Of a stretch of 64,000 bases of DNA, positions 12,103-23,739 are shown in pieces. The stretch's first letter is position 1. Each line of letters begins with the position of its first letter. A program made the position numbers and the translations under genes. The notes under the pieces were generated by a model, which did no database searches, was not told the origin of the DNA, and saw only the letters and a list, made by a program, of their open reading frames with translations. Source of the stretch: Phycomyces blakesleeanus NRRL 1555(-) (lineage: Eukaryota > Mucoromycota > Mucoromycetes > Mucorales > Phycomycetaceae); assembly GCF_001638985.1 (NCBI RefSeq), contig NW_017265143.1, positions 570,259 to 634,258 on the forward strand. The letters are read 5' to 3'.

Positions 12103-13960
12103 ACATAGCTAATATTTTTTTTCCCTTTGTAATAGTTCGATCGGGTAATCGAATATTTCTCTTTTTATATATATATATATATTTTACTTTAAAGTCTTGT
12201 ACATTTTTCCTTAAAAAATAATCTTTCATTAATTAATAATATTAAAGCAAAGTCTTTAGAAAGAAAGAAAGAAAAAGGTTGTTTGGATTATACACATATG
12301 AATACATATACTTCTTCTATTGTTTGCTTTATTTTCATACATATATATATATATTTGTGTATTTGTGTATTTGACAAGTAGTGTTGTTTCTAATAGTAAT
12401 AATTGGTATATACACCTTTAATGTGTTTATATTTTTTTGGGGATTTCTGTTGTATGATTTACAAAAGGCAGCAAGATCGCCTAGCTGCTTTTTATTATTA
12501 TTCTTCTTGTTGTTGTTGTTGTTCTTTAAATGGATATTTGCATATTTAAGCCGAGGCAAAAAAAAAGAATTGCTTTTTTTAATTCATTCACCTTTAAAAT
12601 AAGCAAGGGTTTAATAGACTATCGATTTGGTTTATGCATATTTATTTATTACCCACTTTGTGGTAAGCGACAAATAATATTATATATAACCAAATCGAAT
12701 TAAAACAAAGTAAAGTAAAGTAAAGCAAAGCAAAGCAAAGAAAATCGATCGATCTTTGTTAGATATTCACAAAAAAAGAAAGAGAAATATGCATGATTGA
12801 ATTGAATTCAAAGTACATTAGCACAATGGAAATAGCTCTTCACATTTTCGTCTTCTTTTTTCTAACAATCGATCCAATTGAGAACACTAAAAGCCCTTTT
12901 TTTTATATATACATATTTTGAATTACAACCGAGAACTAATATAGTCTATTCTATCGGAATTATTAAATGTAATGCTGATGCACGAAAATAAGCTTTACAC
13001 GTGCAATAAAGAACTTCTTTAGATTCCTCTTCTTCTTATTTTGATGCTTCTTTTATTTATTTATTTATTGGAGAAACAGCAATAAAGATTGGGTATATAG
13101 CCTATTTTATAGCAATACTAGTAACAGTAAACGATCACCTCCTTTCATTTTATTATAATTATTATTTACTAAATTTAAACTAACCACAATTCCCTTCTTT
13201 GTGTAAACATTTGTATTCCACAAAGCAAACCACACCACATTACATTACATTGCATTGTCTATTCTTGCTACCTATCTTAATATCAGTAGCTTGAGGCTGT
13301 AAAGTATAATTACTGTTTCTTGAATATCATGGGAAAAATCACGAAAGAATCTTGAAATTTCTTTTTTAAAAATAATAATAAAATCAAGGTGGTAAATAAA
13401 TTACAGTGCGTAACATTGGTTGGATTTTCGTTCTTATAAATTGAACAATCAAATTTTGGTAGAAAAGCATATTATAAAATAGTTTCATTTGACCCTTTTG
13501 TAATTGTACCCCACACCCTTAATTTCTTACACGTTTTACTGTTACATTTTCGACTCATTCTAAATTCACCCGCTTAATTCCCTGTATCTATATGTGTGGC
13601 CCTCGTGTCTTTCCGAAAATTGAATGTCTATGATTCTGTATGACGTGAAGACTTCTCCACTTGCATTTTTCTTATAAAAGAAAGTATATTATATTATATA
13701 TATTTCACATGTTCTTTACACCCATAGTTAAACCAAATACACTTCTTCTTTTTGAAAGTAAAAAAAAAAATTATGATGATCATGATGAATATAATGATTA
13801 TATTTTTATATATCTTTCAAAGATATTTTTTTTTATATAATTTATTAGAACAAAAAATAATGAATCGACATTTCATCATTTCTTGAATGTAGTATTTCAA
13901 AACTACATGATATTTACAGTTAAGAAGAAGAATAAAACACTGTATCTTTTAATCAAATCC
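12103..13960. other. Intergenic region between cyclin and dioxygenase genes
   Basis: Convergent spacer, very AT-rich, with TA runs and a short AAAGY pentamer array at about 12708-12740. No gene or RNA was recognised. Confidence 0.6.
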
Positions 13961-15218
13961 TTATGGTTTCTTTTGTGCGGCGGCGACAGAAGCCTCAGTT
14001 TCAGCCTCTTTCTTGGACTTTGACTTGGGGTCAAAGTAAGGCTTCTCGGCTTGGGGGGTAACTCTCCATCCGTGGCGCTTGCCGATCTCAAGGTAATCAA
14101 AGATAGCACAATGATTGGTCACTCTGTTGTCCCAGACAGCCACACTGTTCTCGGTCCACTTGAAACGGACCTGGAAGTCATGGCCACCAGAGATGTGCTC
14201 GTACAAGAGCTTGAGGATAGTATCCGACTCGCGCTTGGACAGGCCAACGATATGGCTTACGAAACCAGGCTGGACAAAGAGTGCCTTCCATCCGGTGACT
14301 GGGTGGGTGCGGATGATAGGGTGAGTGGCCACTACATGGTTGCGACGAACGGTATGTTTTTGAGCCAAGGCCTGGTTAATCTGGCTCTGGCCAGTGTGGA
14401 CAGCCTCAAGACCTTCGAGGAGCTTCTGGAGAGCAGGAGAAAGACGGTCGTAGGCAGCATAGCCAGAAGACCACATTGTGTCACCTCCGACGCTGGGCAA
14501 GGTGTCGATCTTGAGAAGAGTCAGACCAGCAGGCTGATCCTCATAGGTCACGTCCGAGTGCCAGCCATCAGAGGCGTTGCGGATGTAGTCAGCAAGATAT
14601 TTCTTGCTACTGTTGGCAAGAAATACAGAAAGATATTAATACTTTTCTCTTCTTGTTGTGTGTATGTGTGTATGTGTGTATTTATGTATGCTTTAAGTTA
14701 TCTTACCTTGTGTCAAAGTAAACAATATGAATCTCGGGAAGGTTCTCGGGGTGACCAAAGGTGTTGTGGATGTGGAGAGGGCCGAAATGTTTTCCAAACT
14801 CAATACCCTGGTAAACATCAATATCTTGGTCTCTGAAAAAGACCACACCACGCTCGGCAACCAAGAGAGCAAGATCATCCTTTTGGGTATCATTCAATTG
14901 GGAGAGCTGAAGACCTTCAATCTCGGTACCAATGTGAGGAGTAAGATCGTAAATCTTCTTGGCGTTGTTGAAGAGGGAGGCCTTTTTAGGGTCACCACGA
15001 TGGGCAGGATCAACATGCTTGAAAGCCTTCAATTCTGGGTACTAAAAAAAATTCAATACACAATGATATGTAAGATGGATTATTCAAGGACATATGTATG
15101 TTCGTAAAATTAGTACCTTGGTCTCAGGATATACAATATAAGGACCCTTTTCGCGAGCCAACTTGGTCAAGTTAAGCTTAGCAAACTCCTGGGTAATAGA
15201 TTCAACGTTTGGTGCCAT
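13961..15218 (-). CDS. TauD/TfdA-family 2-oxoglutarate- and Fe(II)-dependent dioxygenase
   Basis: Three exons on the minus strand, 15117-15218, 14707-15041 and 13961-14609, give 361 residues. The family iron triad is visible as H163 and D165 (WHSDVTY) and H312 (NHCAIFDY), with the 2-oxoglutarate-binding Arg at R328 (HGWRVTP). PAGLTLLKIDTLPSVGGDTMW and THPVTGWKALFV are also typical. Fungal relatives (Jlp1-type) release sulfite from taurine or other sulfonates for sulfur nutrition, but the family also includes 2,4-D and other oxygenases, so the substrate is open. There is no targeting signal, so it is probably cytosolic. The C-terminus ends in a Lys/Ala/Glu-rich tail. The coding GC content is far above that of the flanks, suggesting high expression. 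The leader just before the ATG is a CAA-repeat tract. Confidence 0.9.
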
Positions 15219-15221
15219 TTT

Positions 15222-15258
15222 GTTGTTTTTTGTTGTTGTTGTTGTTGTTGTTGTTGTT
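15222..15258 (-). repeat. (CAA)n leader repeat of dioxygenase gene
   Basis: On the coding strand this is an almost uninterrupted CAA repeat (about nine units plus A-rich units) ending a few bases before the ATG. It is probably within the 5' UTR. CAA-rich leaders are unstructured and often favour efficient translation. Confidence 0.65.
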
Positions 15259-15324
15259 CCTGTACTGTGTTTTGATACTTGTGATGATCAAAAAGACAAT
15301 CAGTCTAGGTTGCTTTTGCTTTTG

Positions 15325-15332
15325 CTTTTATA
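15325..15332 (-). promoter_or_regulatory. Candidate TATA box of dioxygenase gene
   Basis: TATAAAAG on the minus strand about 107 bp before the start codon, just upstream of the CAA leader. The match is good, but AT-rich DNA yields chance matches. Confidence 0.4.
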
Positions 15333-16565
15333 CTATTATTATTATTATTATTATTATTTATCTTAATTAATTATGGCGTGCTATAGACTATATATTCCTT
15401 TATTCCTTCTATTTTCCCTTTGGTTTTCGATTAGTACACGTATTTGATATTCAAAGGACATATTTTTCTTTGCAAATCCACCGTAGTATGGCGCAATCTA
15501 AAGTGACTAGCCAAACGCAACCTTGTACCATATACTTTTGTAAGGTCCAGGTCACCTATCTACCCACTGTTATCTTACATATTACTGTTTCGGTAAAGGA
15601 AAAAAGATGACGCGGGAATAATGCACCAAAAAAATATGAGAATTGCGCAAGATTCTACATCCATGATGCACTTTATGCCATAAGTTTTTAGTATGCGCCA
15701 CCAGCTTGCGCGATTCTTAAGCTTTCTTGTGTATTTCCATGGGAAAATCTAATTGATAATCTCATTAAGATTTGGCATTTACAGCTGTAAAGCTTACCTA
15801 TAAACCCAAAAAAAAAAATCCAATCTAGTCGTAGATAAGGCTAATAATCTTTAACCAATTATTTTTGCTTAACATAGTTTAACCGAGTTTATTAGCCAAT
15901 CATATCCAAATATTTTTAAAATGAAGGAGCCAAGCAAAACCTATATTTTTCTCATGAATGTTTTTTTTTATTTTATTTTTTAAAAAAAAAGAAAGGTACT
16001 TTTCAATAGTTATTTTTCAACTCTTTGACTCTTTAGCTTTCTTTCTTTCTTTATTTCTTTTCTTTAGTAGATAAGTAACATTTACATGTACATTCATACA
16101 TATACACATAAATATATTCTTGGTATTTTATATAATAATATTTATTTGACTTCCTGAAATTACTTTTAGCCTTCTCTTTTCTTTAAAATAATAATAATTA
16201 TGATGATAAGGAGTAATGATAACAGTAGTAAAAGAGAGAGAGAGAGGTTTGGATAGATAGTATATGTGTATAATATTTAGGTTTTAGGCATACGCTATAA
16301 AAGTATGGGAGAGGAAGTGGAAATATACAAAGTATAATAATAACAATATAAATGTGAGAAAAAAGGCCGAAAAACTGAGGTGTAATGAACGGAGGATTTG
16401 ATAGAGAAGAAGAGGAAATATAAGGTGGGAGAAAGGGACTGTAGAGAGCATGATTTCTTTGATCAACAAAAAAGGAGAAGGAAGGGGTTGGGTGGTGGTA
16501 GTGGGGATTGTGTGTGTGCGGGTGTTTTTGGCTTTTTGGCATAGTGAGTCTCAGATTTTGCCTTA
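15333..16565. other. Spacer between dioxygenase and methyltransferase genes
   Basis: AT-rich, with no supported gene. The right part (16200-16565) is the 3' flank of the methyltransferase and is purine-rich on the plus strand. Confidence 0.55.
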
Positions 16566-18428
16566 CTAACTTATTGGCTTCATTCCTGCTGCGGCGTACC
16601 ATCTTGAAAAAGATGAATTTCGACGAGCGGCCAAGTATTCTGCTTTCCAGACAGCAAATTCTTTGTCTGTGGCTACACCGTATATTTCGTACAATATAGG
16701 TCTACAGCCATTGATACTTTCATCTATTATGTACATGAATTCTTTTGCTAGATGGGCCTTGGGGTTTCCTGTAATGAAATCGAGAGAATAAATATGTCAT
16801 ATTCTCCAACCTATATATCTATATGGATCTGAGATATAAGTTTAACTTACTCAAATCAATTTCTTTGAGTTCCTCTTGGATAACTGTATAACCAGAATCG
16901 GCAAGCAGTTTGCCCACTTGTTTGGCAATGTGGACGTCCAGATCATTGGCTGCCATCAATACTCTCACTAAAAATTTATATAAATATAAGTATATTTTGT
17001 TTGTGTAATAAAGTATTTACAAATAAAGAAAGTGCTTATATATATATATATATATTTGTATTTGTATTGGTTCAATGAAGCTAAACTTACGTTTATTTGT
17101 GTATACTGTCAAAAATTCATCTGTAGCTTCCTATTTAGGAAATATATTTATAAAAAGAAAAGTTAGTTAATTAATATTCAACAGCAAAGCAAAGCAAAGC
17201 AAAGCAAAGCAAAGCAAAGCAAAGCAAAGCAAAGCAAAGCAAAGCGAAGCAAAGGAATATGATATGATTTGTTTTATGTTATATTATATTCCATGAAGGA
17301 CAAACAAATAAACAAAAGTTAATAAAATTGATATTTCCTACCTCAAATAAGCATTCTAAGAGCTGGACACATCCTCCTGGTCTCAAAACTCGATAGACCT
17401 CTTTGAGAACAATTGGCCAGTTTGTAAGCTGTAAACAGGCACCAAAGAGCCGCAGCTGAACAAAATCAAAATAATTGTCTTGGTAAGGAAGTCCATCGAG
17501 AATATCGAGGATTTGGAAAGTGACATTTGGAGGGCGGATCGCCTGAGGAAATATTGGCAGTTTATCTATGCCAATACAGGTTGCGTTTGGATTCTCGGTA
17601 GCTACGTCCTTTATATAGAAAACATCGGATATATGAATATAAATAGGAATTAAAATTAGAATAAGTGTAATAATAACAATAAGAATAAGAATAATTAGAA
17701 CTGTCAAACTATGTATGATTTTGATACAATGAATTGCATTGAATGTCTATGTGTGTTTTATGTTATAATTACCATAATCCAGCTTCCTGTTCCAACTCCA
17801 AGGTCTAGGATTCGAGTGGGACTATCGAAATCAACGTACTTGTTTACATTTTTCAAGATATTTCTATATAAGAAAATAAAATAAAGATTATAAAATGGTG
17901 TGAGATAAATTTAATAAAATATATGTTATATATATATATATATAATTCATTCAATTTAATTTAATTTAATTTAATTTAAATTAATATAATAATTACTGTT
18001 GCAATTCCAATGATAATTATGATAATTATTATTAAATGGAGTACCTTACCCTTCGAACAAGGCTTTAAGACCAAAATGTTGCTGCAAATTTATACCATAT
18101 AATAATAATCATATTAAAAAATTGTTTAAAGAAAAATTAATAATAACAATAATAATGATAGATATCCAATAAAGTTTTATAGATGAATTGGTCATAATAA
18201 TAATAATAGAAAGGTTATTACCACACTCATGCGGTCACTGTCTCCGTTTCTATGAGGATCAAAGCATGCTAAAGGAGAGCTATATGCCTTTTCTGAGCCG
18301 CGCGAATCGTAGGTTTCTCTGGTATCCAGTGTTTCGATAGTACTGTGAGATGTAGGGTTACTATGATCACTCTTTCGTCCGCTGTGTCGTTTGAAAGAGT
18401 CTTTTGGTATCGACATGTGGGTTCCCAT
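16566..18428 (-). CDS. Class I SAM-dependent methyltransferase, substrate unknown
   Basis: Seven minus-strand exons read as 18222-18428, 18050-18081, 17773-17863, 17342-17608, 17091-17130, 16851-16967 and 16566-16768, giving 318 residues with all phases consistent. Residues ~70-250 form a Rossmann methyltransferase fold. Motif I is ILDLGVGTGSWIM (98-110). The acidic ribose-binding position lies in CIGIDKLPIF. The motif III/IV area reads FDFVQLRLFGACL, and the post-motif is LKEVYRVLRPGGCVQLLE. This matches the broad fungal UbiE/LaeA-like class. N-terminal residues 1-69 are Ser/His/Arg-rich and probably disordered. The substrate cannot be inferred. Exon 2 is only 32 nt and exon 5 only 40 nt. 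One intron (17131-17341) carries a long AAAGC microsatellite, and a CA repeat lies just before the ATG. Confidence 0.85.
17183..17254. repeat. (AAAGC)n microsatellite, about 14 units
   Basis: Near-perfect tandem AAAGC units with one late variant (AAAGC to GAAGC), lying inside an intron of the methyltransferase gene. Short related arrays occur near 12708-12740. It is not a CRISPR array because there are no spacers. Confidence 0.95.
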
Positions 18429-18434
18429 TGTAGA

Positions 18435-18436
<2 letters not shown>

Positions 18437-18470
<34 letters not shown>
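18437..18470. repeat. (GT/AC)n microsatellite at methyltransferase start
   Basis: About 16 GT units on the plus strand, beginning nine bases from the ATG of the minus-strand methyltransferase, so the mRNA leader would end in a CA repeat. Length polymorphism here could change the leader. Confidence 0.9.
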
Positions 18471-18472
<2 letters not shown>

Positions 18473-21400
18473 ATGCGTGTATGTGTAGGTATGTATTAAA
18501 GGCGTATCTTATATGTTTATTGTTGGTCTTTTTGCTGTTCTTGACGATGTTGGCAGTGCTTTATTTAATTATTTAATTGCTGTATATATATATATATAAG
18601 AATAAAATATAAAGTACTTGATTTCAGCTTAGAAAAAATATATAAAAGGAGAAAAGGAAGGAGAAGGAAGAATAATTGTCGAGAGATTCGCAAGATAATG
18701 TTTTGTCTAAAAAGACTATGCGTGTGTGGCTTGAAATGGAAAAGAATACACGGTTTCAGTTTCTGTGTTCCCTTCAACCGGGGGGTTTGTGTGTGTGAGG
18801 GAGATGGCCTCTTGGGAAATAATGTTTTTGACAAGGGAAATGGACAACCTTCTGAATGAAGAATGCTGCGACTAGATGCTACCTTCTAATTGGGACATTA
18901 TCTCGCCTGTTGCACCGTAATGGATCACATCACAGCTGGTTGTACGGGATAGCATGGAGTTCGAGGCAAGACAAGGGAATTGAAGACCTTTCTTTTTTTT
19001 GTATTTTTTTTTTCGTTCGTATGGTTTGAAATCGAGAAACTTAAAGTGTATTTTATGTGAGAAAATCTACGTTTGGTTTTGTGCTCAGTTCACCGAAAAG
19101 AAGGACATAAAATAAATGTATATTTTGAATGAATAATCATTTGAGAATTCTATTTTTTTTTATATATTATGTTAATAACGGTAGTCTAGGATACAAACTT
19201 TTCTTTTTTAGCAAAGGCAAGTAAATTATAAGTTATTCCTATAGGTAAAACATGACCCAGGACTACAGCTTCACTTGTTTCTTTTACACATCTACACTGG
19301 TCACTTTGTGCTGAGGTTTGTGCTGCTTTCCATATTTGTTCATCTTTGTGACATCTTTATTCACCAACATCCCCTCCCCTCCCCCCTCTCTTCATCTTTC
19401 TCATCCACTCCCCCCAAAGTGTCACTAGTAAATCTTCAGCTATTTTATACTCTGCTTAACATTCCGCTTTAATAGCCCAAGATCAAGTGCACAAAGCGTA
19501 CAAGTTTACAAATGGACAAGTATAAAGTATGCCTTTCTTTTCTTTAGAATCATTATAAAGAATAATATATATACACATATATATATAAGCGTATATGTTT
19601 ATCAACGCAATCTCCTGTTTTCTCCGCCAAAAGACTTGTTGTACTCCAGCCTCATATGATGTTCTTGGGGGAAGTTTAATCTGCACGGTCCTTGTTGAGA
19701 TTCAACGAGGTTCATTGCTTTAGTTCGATTGATCCTATTTACCTCCTCCACCACAGACATTTTATGGTGTAACCTGGGATTAAATTTAGGTTCTTTGTAC
19801 GAAGGTGCTCAGTGTCGCTTTTTACGGAAAATCTATTTTAAACCATATTTATATTTATATATATTAACAGCAGACATCTCAGTGAGACAACGTTAGTTGG
19901 AGTCACGAATTGTGTAAACAGTAATCCACGCTTCTGACACCTATTCTCAGGTGCTCTTAAATGTCATTACTTGGTTAAATTAGAAAGAAAAGAAGACAAG
20001 AAAAAAAAGGAACGTAAACTAAATAGCATTGGCAGAAACGAACAAGCTAATATTAGTCCAACTTTGTAAACTGCGATCCTAAACAGTTTGTTGGACATTT
20101 TGAATCTGGTGCATTGCTCAATTACCACAAATCAAAGAAAATTCCTCCTTATTATCCTTATTAATTTGGTGACAATTCTGTTTGAATCAACTCATCTAAT
20201 GTCCCAAGCTTTAATTTTTTTCTTCTTCTTGATTACTGTTGTTGATCACAAATTGTTATCACTTTCTTCGTCAGTAAACTAGACAAGTAAATTCACTTGA
20301 AACCACGGAACTGTGCGATGATGCACACTAGTAAACCGACTGCCTGCTGACCTTGTGCTGTGAGAATATTGTTTTGTTGGTAATATACATAAATAGGTAT
20401 CATAATCCCTTGGTCTCTTTCTTTTTCTTCTTCTTTTTAATAGGGGTATATCAAGCCCAAAGTCAAGCTTTATAAAGTACCCAACAAATTTGAAAAGAAT
20501 AAGAAGAAGAATAGACGACACAGATCCATTTGACAATTGTGTGTGTTTATGTGTATAATATAGCTTAAAGAAAAAGAAAAAACAAGAATGTATCTATAAA
20601 ACTTGGGGTGGTTGTTTTATTAGCCTCACTGCAATACATTTAATTATCTCATTTCACTTATAAATTATATATCATAAATCACGAATGAATGAATGAATGA
20701 ATGAATTTTCAAAGAGATATACTTCATTTGTCAAGAATACTAAATTTACATCAAAGAGCTAAAAAGCTGAACAAAAAAATGATCTGTGATTATCAGTTAT
20801 GGCTTTAAATCACCTTCGTAATCAAACCATCTGATAAATTTGAAACATAATATCATTAGTGAATATATTACAAATACTTTGAAAAAGGGGGTATAGTAAA
20901 ATATAGAGTCTTTGATTATACTAAGAAGCTAGGATATATTGTTATTTTGAACATTAATAATATAATCCTATAATTTTAGTATTGTACTTCTAGTAATCAC
21001 ACTCCTTTTACTTTAAAGGTCAAATGTATATATATAAATTGGGTGTTCTGTTCCTCACCCCCCAACAACCATTTAACTCGATAAAATATAAATAATTATA
21101 TAAAAAAAAGGGTAGAAGAAAACCGTTTGAAATGGCGATATTGATTCCTTATGTCTGTGATGTTACTTTTTGAATACACTGTTTGTGTGGTATATTGAAA
21201 AATTTAGTTTGTGGTTGTACTATGATGGTCTGAGAGTACAGTGTCCTACGCTAAACCCCAGTGATGGTGCTTATTATTGCTATTTTTCTGAAATAAAATC
21301 ACTCGAATTGAATTGAATTGAATCAAATCAAATCAAATCAGATCAAAAATCGTGGCCATAGTAGGTACACCTCTTTGATGTATATATATAAAAATATATT

Positions 21401-23719
21401 CGCGCGTGTGTGTGTGTAAGTATATACCTATGCACGCGCGATTGTAGCACGGACACTCTATTTCTTTGCTTTGATTTTTTTTTGACAGGAGTTGGCTAGT
21501 TATTAGTACGATTAATGAAAATGTATAAGAAAATAAAAGCTATAGTTATTAAGCAATTATTACATTTCAAGATGTTTAAATGATATGTGTGATAATCAAA
21601 TAAGAGATATTTAGATCGTTTCTTTGTATATAATTGGATTTCACAATACATATTTAATTCTAATGATAGTGATAAATAACTTTACAGAAATAATAGGAAA
21701 TTATTATTATATATATTTAGAAGACTTTGGTATACGGGAACTCCACATGCTATTTACAAATAAAGACAATCCTGAAACCCACAAATTCTACAAAAGAAGA
21801 ACTTGGTGACATTTATCGAAAGATTAACCTTTTTCTTTATTTCTTTCTTTCTTTTATCTTTATATATCTATTCCTAAAAACAGCTCCGGCATAGTATCAA
21901 TATTCTCCATTTAATCCCTTGACATGTCCACCTTTTCCTGAATAAGTGTCAGCTGTGAGAAATAAGAATACAAAGTAAAAAAAGTAAAAAAAAAGTAACT
22001 TTTTTTTTGGTATATCTTTGAGCCTTCAATAATTATTCACGTTTCTAGGTATATATATATAATTTAACCGTGTATTCCAAACGAACTCACAAAAGCTGAG
22101 TATTTTTCAAATAGGGTTCGGATACACGTTTCCAAGTGCCTCAGTTGATAGGGTTTCTTCTGTTTGTACCTCTAAGTGAGACAAAAAGACAAGCCGGCCT
22201 TGTTATACATGAAAACAGAAACAGAGAAGAAGAAAAGAAAGCCATAAGAAAAAATTCTAGTCATATTCCTTGTATGGCTTATTTCATGGCGATCACCCGC
22301 CTTTTGTACTTATTTCCCACATTAAACCTCTTAATTTCTCTTCTTATTAAGCCATTCGTTATAGGTATCTTCATTAGAATCTTACTCGTCGGATTAAATC
22401 GAAGCTAAAAAAAAGGCCACGGGAAACAAAAGAAGGGTGATTTCAAAGACGATAATAGCACTACAGGAAAATAATTGCTAACAATTTTAAGATAAAATAC
22501 TAGCAATTATTATTTATTTATTTATTTTTAAAAAAAAGTCTCATGTTGATTTTATCAAATGTGAGATGTCTTGAGCCTAGTTTTGGTACCTTGAGACTGA
22601 TATCTAAATAAAATAAAATCTTGTTTTTAATTCAGAAAAGTCATCTTGAGTGCAAAACTGAGGGCGAGCTGCTTATCAGGTTATGGTATTAAATAAAGGG
22701 AACAAATGCAGCCTATAGGCTACACCTATATCTTCAACTTGAATTTAAAGAAGTCTTTAACAGCTATGGAAGCTAGTCTTGATAAAAAATGGACATGTCT
22801 TTCTTACTTCTCAAGGAAAACACTATAAATTTTCTGGGAAATAATAATAATACAACACTACAAGCGATTAACAGTAGCCATTTATGTTTTTTGTTTTTAT
22901 GTTTTTTGCTTTTGCTTTTGCTTTTGTATGATATAAAATTTATTGGTTAATATTACTTGTACGCTAATCAGATATCTCAATAGATTTGAAGGATCGCGAT
23001 TGGGGGGTTTTTTTCGCTCATATTCTTTCCTTTCTACTTTATCAAAAAAAAAGACTAGTTCTAGTGATGAAAAAGCAAAACCTCGGATATACATTTTTTT
23101 ATTTAATAAAAAGGAGTCAATTACTCGGTATAGTTACTCATAAATAGCGTAGTGCTTCAAAAAGATAAATATGTATGTATTCTTTTAGGTATGCAAGGTA
23201 AAATATAAAACATCGTTTTAAGCACAGAGCATATAGTTAGATTATAACCAGAATTTCTATCATATATAATAGGAAGGTACTTCTTCTGTACATACTTTAT
23301 ATTTTTTACACTATTTTTGATCCAATGGAAAATTAATAAAAGCCATAAATTTTACGGTATAAATCATTGTGAATTTGTTAAACTAGTTATAAGAAGAGAA
23401 ATGGTCTAGATTTATCATATCTACTTGATAGAAAAAAAATGATCTAGAATCCCATAAATCGTCCCTGTTAAAAAGAAGTGACATTCTATTGGCCTAGACA
23501 TAAAAAAAAAGGTACGGGTCTGGAGCTGTAAGCCAACCAATCTAATGGTTTTAAATACTTTTGTTAAATTAGTGGGTTGATTGCAGAATTTAATGCATTG
23601 GCCAAGAAACCATTCATTAAAGCTACATAAAAATCGAGTCTGTGCATGCACACACACACATATACACACACATACTTGAAATTGTTAAAATCCATTCAAT
23701 TCAATATTCAATTTAAACC
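18471..23719. other. Gene desert, left part
   Basis: AT-rich DNA with many small homopolymers and repeats (GAATG near 20685-20705, AATTG/AATCA near 21305-21345). A C-rich pyrimidine tract lies at about 19370-19390. The only frame with slightly coding-like composition is the 52-codon frame listed separately. No RNA gene was recognised. Confidence 0.5.
19602..19760 (-). CDS. Possible small 52-residue ORF or exon relic
   Basis: ATG 19760 to TGA 19602 encodes 52 residues beginning MSVVEEVNRINRTK and ending FGGENRRLR. Its composition is mixed and hydrophilic, unlike the Phe/Ile/Tyr/Lys-rich junk frames around it. No family was recognised. A GTAAAT lies at codon 7, so it could instead be a short first exon. 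Support is weak. Confidence 0.2.
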   Translation of the reverse strand: MSVVEEVNRINRTKAMNLVESQQGPCRLNFPQEHHMRLEYNKSFGGENRRLR

Positions 23720-23739
23720 TTTTTTTTTTTAAAAAAAAA
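23720..23739. repeat. T11-A9 homopolymer palindrome
   Basis: Eleven T followed immediately by nine A, the same length combination as the tract at 28881-28900, with different flanks. Confidence 0.8.

Noticed and set aside
14051..14836. Long plus-strand frame of 261 codons
   Set aside because: It is antisense to the well-supported TauD-family exons and has no domain of its own.
16198..16602. 134-codon minus-strand frame starting MVRRSRNEANK
   Set aside because: It begins in the last methyltransferase exon in another frame and continues through AT-rich 3' flank with Tyr/Phe/Ser-rich composition.
17183..17254. CRISPR-like or satellite array
   Set aside because: Units are 5 bp with no spacers, and it lies inside an intron of a fungal gene. 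It is a microsatellite.
22136..22408. 90-codon frame with a hydrophobic C-terminus
   Set aside because: It needs a GTG start, has no homology signal and lies in a desert of similar AT-rich frames.
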